A stretch of DNA of 7,674 bases, taken from Acidobacteriota bacterium. GTDB lineage: Bacteria; Acidobacteriota; Blastocatellia; RBC074. Both the position numbers and the translations under genes were made by a program. This document shows positions 7,259 to 7,674 of this stretch, piece by piece (the stretch's first letter is position 1; each line of letters starts with the position of its first letter). The stretch lies in assembly GCA_017991275.1 (NCBI GenBank), contig JAGNMH010000244.1, positions 1 through 7,674 of the forward strand. Direction: 5' to 3'. The notes under the pieces are model-generated. The model saw only the letters and a program-made list of their open reading frames with translations, made no database searches and had not been told where the DNA came from.

Positions 7259-7674
7259 ATGAAACTTCGATGCTTGTTTCTTGCCATCACCTTCGCCCTG
7301 CTTTCCTTCCAATCCATCGCAGCGCAGACAGACAACCGCGCGATTTTACGCCGCAAACTCACTGCCGAAATTGAAAAGATCGTCGCTGGCTTTGACGGCG
7401 TGATGGGCGTCTCCATTCGTGACCTGACCACTGGCGAAGAAATCCTTATCAACTCGAACCTGACTTTCCCAACCGGAAGTTCGATCAAAATTCCCGTGCT
7501 GATAGAACTCCACAAACAAGCCGCCGCCGGAAAATACAAGCTGACGGATCAACGCTGGCTGGAACGTACGGACAAAGTCGGCGGCAGCGGAGTCATCAAC
7601 AACTTTGGCGATCACACTTCGCAATTGAGCCTGAACGATCTGGCAGTTTTGATGATTGTGCTGAGCGACAACAC
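7259..7674 (+). CDS. Exported class A beta-lactamase-like serine hydrolase (3' partial)
   Basis: The gene runs off the window after 138 complete codons. Residues 1-22 form a signal peptide: KLR, a hydrophobic stretch from Leu 6 to Phe 17, and a likely cleavage around Ile-Ala-Ala before Gln 23, so the enzyme should act in the periplasm or outside the cell. The mature part has the order of a class A serine beta-lactamase fold: GVSIRDLTTGEE, then FPTGSSIK with the SxxK nucleophile Ser 74 and Lys 77, GGSGVINNF at about 108-116, and SDN at 136-138. The Glu of the omega loop and the KTG motif would lie beyond the window, so true beta-lactamase activity cannot be separated from a carboxypeptidase-like or other hydrolase role. 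Many environmental bacteria carry such proteins annotated only as serine hydrolase. The start lies ten bases after the coiled-coil gene's stop, so the two probably share a transcript. A role in cell-wall handling or antibiotic resistance is possible but unproven. Confidence 0.85.
   Translation, partial: MKLRCLFLAITFALLSFQSIAAQTDNRAILRRKLTAEIEKIVAGFDGVMGVSIRDLTTGEEILINSNLTFPTGSSIKIPVLIELHKQAAAGKYKLTDQRWLERTDKVGGSGVINNFGDHTSQLSLNDLAVLMIVLSDN

Overview
The window holds five same-strand (+) protein genes, tightly packed, with no RNA genes, insertion sequences, CRISPR arrays or phage genes that I can see. The first gene enters from upstream and the last runs off the end, so both are partial. Base composition is moderate and the largest intergenic gap is 96 bases. 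The gene repertoire (a CHAT-type caspase-like protein, a Pls-like membrane NRPS, a small coiled-coil protein, a secreted class-A-beta-lactamase-like serine hydrolase) fits a free-living soil or environmental Gram-negative bacterium. Acidobacteriota (Blastocatellia-like) is my best guess, but this is a weak inference and nothing in the window fixes the taxonomy.

Layout: 1-1122, 3' part of a CHAT domain protein with an intact His/Cys pair. 1158-2729, an ANL-superfamily acyl-CoA synthetase. 2826-6827, a 1333-residue single-module NRPS-like protein with adenylation domain, carrier domain, and then three successive units of two membrane segments plus a hexapeptide-like soluble domain. This is the architecture of the Pls/PosA family, whose founding member is epsilon-poly-L-lysine synthetase. 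6886-7248, a 120-residue coiled-coil protein of unknown function. 7259-7674, the N-terminal part of an exported serine hydrolase with SxxK and SDN motifs.

How the genes may work together: the spacings (about 35, 96, 58 and 10 bases) and common strand suggest one or two transcription units. The centrepiece is the Pls-like enzyme. By family precedent it would adenylate an amino acid, load it on its own phosphopantetheinyl arm, and use the membrane-embedded C-terminal half to couple residues into a homopolymer or a short conjugate. The adjacent acyl-CoA synthetase could supply an activated acyl group or act in unrelated lipid metabolism. The roles of the CHAT protein, coiled-coil protein and beta-lactamase-like protein in the same process are speculative. 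The most valuable leads are the identity of the amino acid (ten-residue specificity code read as D-S-E-C-Y-G-G-V-T-K) and whether the product is an isopeptide polymer.
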